Source: Lachnospiraceae bacterium (GTDB taxonomy: Bacteria > Bacillota_A > Clostridia > Lachnospirales > Lachnospiraceae). From it: DNA of 18,935 bases. Position numbers and translations under genes: made by a program. Each line of letters opens with the position of its first letter. The stretch's first letter is position 1. Where the stretch lies: assembly GCA_017390645.1 (NCBI GenBank), contig JAFPAZ010000162.1:1-18935 (forward strand), read 5' to 3'. The notes under the pieces are model-generated. The model was not told the DNA's origin. It searched no databases and was given only the letters and a program-made list of their open reading frames with translations. Positions 16,042-18,935 of the stretch are shown one piece after another.

Positions 16042-16845
16042 TTAAAATTGCAATTCACGGATTTTTTTTGATATTCGTATCTTAGAATATTCTCTTGCGT
16101 ATTCAATTTTGGTATAGGATTCTATGTAATTTTTTGTAAAATTTTTCTGAAATCCTTTTTGGGACAAAATATCTATGGCTTTGTTGTATGCAATGGCTGC
16201 TTCTTCTATGGTTTTATATCTTCCAATCATATAATTTCCATTAATGTGAATCTGGGCTTTATAACTGGTACGTCCATTTTTTACTTCCATCATCACACCA
16301 TAGTAAGGATTGATTACTTTAATGTTTCCATATCGAAAGTCGTTAGGGTTTCCGTTAGCAAAAATATAGTCTCTTCCTGCTACGGCAAAATTTTTAATAC
16401 CATATCGGGATAAAATATTTACCTGCATTCCGTAATCATTTACAAAAAGATAGCCTGATTTTTTTAATATCTTATGATTGGAATAATAAAATAAATCATC
16501 TGTATCGAAGTAGTATTCTTCATCAGGAGACATATAATATACAAAATATTTCGGAAGTACATAGATGGGATTTTTGATGTAAATTCCATTGTCACGAAAA
16601 TTGATTAAAACCACCCATTTATGAAAGGATAAGGGAGAATCCTGCGGGTATTCTTGAATGGTTAAAGTTCCTCCAAGAATTTTTTTTGAAAGGATATATG
16701 CTGCGTGTGCCAATTCGTATGTATGAAAACTTCCAAGGCTGATATGTTTATTGGAATAGGTTACGGAACTTCGGTAATAAATTTCACCATTTTTTTTTGC
16801 TGAGGTATATACTCCGGTGGAAATTTCGGAATGAGTTTCGGACAT
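16042..16845 (-). CDS. AP2-domain protein with degenerate HNH-like segment
   Basis: This 267-residue minus-strand protein has two AP2/ERF-like modules. The first is at about 10-56 (GVYTSAKKNGEIYYRSSV, then LGSFHTYELAHAAY). The second, clearer one is at about 182-228 (YGVMMEV, YKAQIHING, IGRYKTIEEAAIAYNKA). Between them, residues 148-179 (YGIKNFAVAGRDYIFANGNP, then NDFRYGNIKVIN) match the shape of the HNH pattern DHINGNPLDNR-ENLRVVT found with AP2 domains in phage homing endonucleases, but the catalytic His is Tyr160. This suggests a DNA-binding protein derived from an HNH-AP2 endonuclease that can no longer cut. Related proteins of unknown function are, to my recollection, widespread in Lachnospiraceae. 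The start at 16845 has AAAGAAAGGAA upstream, at rather long spacing. It converges on the VWA operon, so it is not part of it. Confidence 0.75.
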   Translation of the reverse strand: MSETHSEISTGVYTSAKKNGEIYYRSSVTYSNKHISLGSFHTYELAHAAYILSKKILGGTLTIQEYPQDSPLSFHKWVVLINFRDNGIYIKNPIYVLPKYFVYYMSPDEEYYFDTDDLFYYSNHKILKKSGYLFVNDYGMQVNILSRYGIKNFAVAGRDYIFANGNPNDFRYGNIKVINPYYGVMMEVKNGRTSYKAQIHINGNYMIGRYKTIEEAAIAYNKAIDILSQKGFQKNFTKNYIESYTKIEYAREYSKIRISKKIRELQF

Positions 16846-16921
16846 TTTTCTTAATTCCTTTCTTTAAAGGTAAATTTTGTTACAGTTTATCATATCTCAC
16901 TTTATTCGTCCATGAAAAAAA

Positions 16922-16959
16922 TGTAATAATAAAAGTAAAAAGTGTAATAAAAATGTAAC
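16922..16959 (+). promoter_or_regulatory. Distal WalR-type direct repeat with extra half-site
   Basis: TGTAAT (16943-16948), five A residues and TGTAAC (16954-16959) fit the WalR/YycF consensus TGTWAH-N5-TGTWAH exactly. A further TGTAAT at 16922 lies 21 bp upstream, on the same helix face. A TATAAT (16967-16972) follows seven bases after the second half-site and has no separate good -35, as expected for a promoter activated by an OmpR-family protein. Transcripts from here would carry a leader of about 200 nt before the hydrolase gene. The intergenic region 16846-17181 otherwise holds single TGTWAH half-sites (16878, 16978). Confidence 0.55.
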
Positions 16960-17080
16960 AAATGCATATAATCTTAGTGTAATAAATTATATGTTCCTGG
17001 GATTAATAGTGCATTTTTAATAATTATTACGGTGACTTTTAATGAAAAATAGAGATTTATGACGAAAATAGGAAATTCTA

Positions 17081-17110
17081 TTGACCATATTCCTTTTTCT
17101 CGTATATAAT
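17081..17110 (+). promoter_or_regulatory. Sigma-A promoter of the cell-wall hydrolase gene
   Basis: TTGACC (17081-17086, 5/6 match) and a perfect TATAAT (17105-17110) are separated by 18 bp. Initiation near 17117 would give a leader of about 65 nt. This is the best-looking constitutive promoter upstream of the gene starting at 17182. Confidence 0.7.
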
Positions 17111-17128
17111 TTACAAAGTAATTAAAAA

Positions 17129-17145
17129 TGTTACAAAAATGTTAC
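17129..17145 (+). promoter_or_regulatory. Proximal WalR-type direct repeat overlapping the transcript start region
   Basis: TGTTAC (17129-17134), AAAAA, TGTTAC (17140-17145) is a second exact TGTWAH-N5-TGTWAH site. It lies just downstream of the expected start of the 17081-17110 promoter, a position usual for repression. Another single TGTTAC occurs inside the gene at 17250. Confidence 0.55.
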
Positions 17146-17181
17146 AGTTAATTCTCTGAACGAAAAGAGAGGAAGATTTTT

Positions 17182-18060
17182 ATGAAATTAGAATCCATGA
17201 ATCATCAGAAGAGTGATTTATTAACTGCAATTAAAAAGTATATCAAAAATGTTACAATCGGTACCTGCACATTTGCTTTTTCCGTTTCCACAGCCGTTGT
17301 GGTGTCAAGAGAGCTGGATGGAATTGAAAAGAAACACCAAACTGTAGTTGTGGCGAAAGAGAATGTTGAAATTAATGGTGACTTGACCTCTGTCAGACAA
17401 GTATTAGAAGCAGCAGAAAGCAATATGATAGAGAATGCATTTGCTCAGGCCATTGCAGAGGATGAGGAAAGAAGAAAACAAGAAGCCTTAAAACAGGAAG
17501 AAGCCATTAAAAATGAAACAGATGTGGTTGCCGTTGCAGCAGTTTTAGATACATCAAGCAACCAAAGTAACATACAAAGTGGAGATAATAAGCAGACTGC
17601 CTCGCAGCCGGTAGTTACACAACAAGAAGCTATCCAGCCGGTGGAACCGGTGATAGAAACAGAAAAAGAAGTGGTTGTTTCAGCACCTGTGGAAAGTGAA
17701 TATGATATGTTATGTCGTATTGTAGAAGCAGAGGCCACTGGCAAGGATATTGAAGCAAAACTCATGGTTGCAAATGTAGTATTAAACCGGGTAGGTAGTT
17801 CGCAGTTTCCGAATACCATTGAAGGGGTTATTTTCCAACACAGAGGTGGTGTCTATCAGTTTTCACCGATTTCTGATGGAAGATATTATTCTGTAACAGT
17901 AACGGATGGAACTAGGGAAGCAGTAAATCGTGCCATGGCGGGAGAAGATAATTCCCAGGGAGCCCTATATTTTGTAAGTCCGGTTTATGGAAATACTTCC
18001 TGGTTTGACAGAAATTTAAATTTTCTGTTTTATTATGGAGGACATAATTTTTATAATTAA
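17182..18060 (+). CDS. Cell-wall hydrolase, SleB/CwlJ (Hydrolase_2) family
   Basis: This 292-residue envelope protein has an uncleaved signal or membrane anchor (about 24-42). A charged helical stretch (70-112) and a Gln/Val/Pro-rich linker (113-172) follow, then the catalytic domain (about 174-288). The domain shows the family landmarks MLCRIVEAEATGKD (Glu182/Glu184, the catalytic-acid region), MVANVVLNRV, FPNTIEGVIFQ, YQFSPISDGR and GALYFVSPVYGNTSWF. Proteins of this family are lytic transglycosylase-like peptidoglycan hydrolases. In spore formers they act in germination, but anchored, linker-bearing versions also act in vegetative wall turnover. GAGAGGAAG just before ATG 17182 supports the start. 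The gene is monocistronic, bounded by WalR-type sites upstream and a terminator at 18136-18182. Confidence 0.9.
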   Translation: MKLESMNHQKSDLLTAIKKYIKNVTIGTCTFAFSVSTAVVVSRELDGIEKKHQTVVVAKENVEINGDLTSVRQVLEAAESNMIENAFAQAIAEDEERRKQEALKQEEAIKNETDVVAVAAVLDTSSNQSNIQSGDNKQTASQPVVTQQEAIQPVEPVIETEKEVVVSAPVESEYDMLCRIVEAEATGKDIEAKLMVANVVLNRVGSSQFPNTIEGVIFQHRGGVYQFSPISDGRYYSVTVTDGTREAVNRAMAGEDNSQGALYFVSPVYGNTSWFDRNLNFLFYYGGHNFYN

Positions 18061-18111
18061 AATAGTTAACCTTTGAGAACAAATTTTATGCCTTCTTAGG
18101 TCGGAAGGTAC

Positions 18112-18140
18112 TTGTTAATTGAAAACAGGTGTGATATAAT
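18112..18140 (+). promoter_or_regulatory. Promoter of threonine synthase gene (extended -10)
   Basis: TTGTTA (18112-18117), a 17-bp spacer and a perfect TATAAT (18135-18140) preceded by TGA (extended -10 TGn) make a good vegetative promoter. Initiation near 18147 leaves a leader of about 160 nt. The -10 box is also the 5' arm of the terminator that follows, so transcripts started here lack that arm and escape termination. Confidence 0.65.
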
Positions 18141-18182
18141 TACCCGAAGAGTGTAATGCTCCAGGGTAATTATTTTTTATTT
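18136..18182 (+). terminator. Intrinsic terminator of the cell-wall hydrolase gene
   Basis: ATAATTACCC (18136-18145) pairs perfectly with GGGTAATTAT (18164-18173). An inner GAG/CTC (18149-18151/18159-18161) closes a 7-nt loop, and TTTTTTATTT follows the stem. It lies 75 bp after the hydrolase stop codon. A weaker CCTTC/GAAGG hairpin (18091-18108) precedes it. Confidence 0.85.
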
Positions 18183-18240
18183 GAGAAAATTTTACTATCA
18201 GATAAAATAAATTACCTGAAAAAGAGAAATTATAGTAAAC

Positions 18241-18307
18241 GAAAGAAAGGAATTGCGTAACTGCCTTTAGCTTTTTAAGTACAGGTAGAAAATGCAAAGG
18301 TAAAAAA
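18241..18307 (+). promoter_or_regulatory. Structured-looking leader before thrC, similar to the one at 3281
   Basis: After the purine block AAGAAAGGAA (18243-18252), nested pairing can be drawn: outer TTGCG (18253-18257) with TGCAA (18293-18297), inner CTGCCT (18261-18266) with AGGTAG (18283-18288), and an apical CTT-TTT-AAG (18271-18279). The outer 3' arm overlaps the first bases of AAAGGT, the ribosome site of thrC. No T-box, SAM or other riboswitch signature that I know is present. Confidence 0.35.
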
Positions 18308-18935
18308 ATGGATCTATTATATAAGAGTACAAGAAACAGTGAAGAAGTAGTAACTGCATCACAGGCAATTTTAAAGGGATTAGCGGATAATGGCGGTTTG
18401 TTTGTGCCTACAAGCTTACCAAAGTTTGATGTTTCTTTAGCTGAATTGGCTAAGATGAATTATCAGGAAGTTGCTTATGAAGTGATGAAGTTATTATTAA
18501 CTGATTTTACAGAAGAGGAATTAAAACATTGTATTAATAGTGCATATGATTCCAAATTCGATACAAAAGAAATTGCTCCGTTAAAGAAGGCAGCAGGGGC
18601 TTATTATTTAGAATTATTCCATGGTTCTACAATTGCATTTAAAGATATGGCATTATCTATTCTTCCGTATTTATTAGTTACCTCTGCAAAGAAGAATCAG
18701 ATAAAAAATGAAATTGTAATTTTAACTGCTACTTCCGGCGATACAGGAAAGGCAGCTTTGGCAGGATTTGCTGATGTAGAAGGAACAAAAATTATAGTAT
18801 TTTACCCAAAGAATGGTGTAAGTCCAATTCAGGAAAAGCAGATGGTAACCCAAAAGGGAGCGAATACATATGTAGTTGGTATTCATGGAAACTTTGATGA
18901 TGCCCAGACTGGTGTTAAAAATATGTTTTCTGATA
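18308..18935 (+). CDS. thrC: Threonine synthase, N-terminal part (3' end outside window)
   Basis: The first 209 residues of threonine synthase, the PLP enzyme that converts O-phosphohomoserine to threonine. The N-terminal domain has YKSTRNSEEVVTASQAILKG and GLADNGGLFVP. The PLP-binding motif FHGSTIAFKDMAL (104-116) contains the Schiff-base lysine K112, and the phosphate-binding loop is TATSGDTGKAA (140-150). This layout, without an N-terminal extension, is the long bacterial/fungal form of about 490-500 residues, so more than half of the gene lies beyond the window. AAAGGT six to seven bases before ATG 18308 is the ribosome site. A promoter lies at 18112-18140. No frameshift is seen. Confidence 0.95.
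   Translation, partial: MDLLYKSTRNSEEVVTASQAILKGLADNGGLFVPTSLPKFDVSLAELAKMNYQEVAYEVMKLLLTDFTEEELKHCINSAYDSKFDTKEIAPLKKAAGAYYLELFHGSTIAFKDMALSILPYLLVTSAKKNQIKNEIVILTATSGDTGKAALAGFADVEGTKIIVFYPKNGVSPIQEKQMVTQKGANTYVVGIHGNFDDAQTGVKNMFSD

Noticed and set aside
16020..16066. GTGAAT/ATTCAC inverted repeat followed by a T-run as a plus-strand terminator
   Set aside because: The stem is six pairs with a 27-nt loop and overlaps the 3' end of the minus-strand gene; the perfect 16-bp hairpin at 15938-15983 already explains termination.
16857..16870. CCTTT/AAAGG hairpin over the ribosome site of the AP2 gene
   Set aside because: It is only five A/T-rich pairs with a 4-nt loop; too weak to claim control.
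18147..18307. Known riboswitch or T-box before thrC
   Set aside because: No T-box sequence, SAM, lysine or c-di-GMP signature was recognised; only the unnamed fold reported above.

Overview
The window looks like an AT-rich chromosome segment of a Gram-positive Clostridia member, most likely Lachnospiraceae-like. The grounds are an A-type (not Bacillus B-type) RNase P RNA, strong AGGAGG-type ribosome sites, a VanR/VanS-type two-component pair, a CwlJ/SleB-type wall hydrolase and the style of the proteins. The genus cannot be fixed from sequence alone.

Layout. 1-561 is the C-terminal end of a uridine-kinase-like protein. 562-748 carries three tandem hairpin-forming repeats directly in front of the promoter of the RNase P RNA gene (about 749-1095). 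1096-1416 holds a 105-bp element with 20-bp terminal inverted repeats, probably a MITE or a very long hairpin, and then the promoter of a response regulator/histidine kinase pair (1417-3280). A structured-looking 91-nt leader separates this pair from a co-directional run of eight genes (3372-15863): a secreted/membrane protein with an amidotransferase-like fold, an ABC ATPase, an ABC-2 permease, a membrane-anchored coiled-coil protein with a Ser/Gly/Asn linker, a MoxR AAA+ ATPase, a DUF58 protein, a BatA-like VWA protein and a large protein with two VWA domains. A perfect 16-bp hairpin closes this run. A convergent minus-strand gene (16042-16845) encodes two AP2-like domains around an HNH-like segment that has lost its histidine. 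Then come a cell-wall hydrolase (17182-18060), whose upstream region has two exact WalR-type direct repeats, and the 5' part of threonine synthase (18308 to the window edge).

How the parts may work together. The MoxR-DUF58-VWA set is a known arrangement in which an AAA+ ATPase acts on VWA/MIDAS proteins, probably assembling or remodelling envelope complexes. Here it sits with an ABC-2 exporter and with three membrane proteins that carry an amidotransferase-like Rossmann segment. The sensor pair directly upstream is the natural candidate regulator, and the downstream hydrolase is also an envelope gene. The eight-gene envelope complex, the AP2/dead-HNH protein, the WalR-like operators, and two leaders 15 kb apart that seem to share a fold are the most interesting parts. 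The function of the eight-gene complex is not established by sequence alone.
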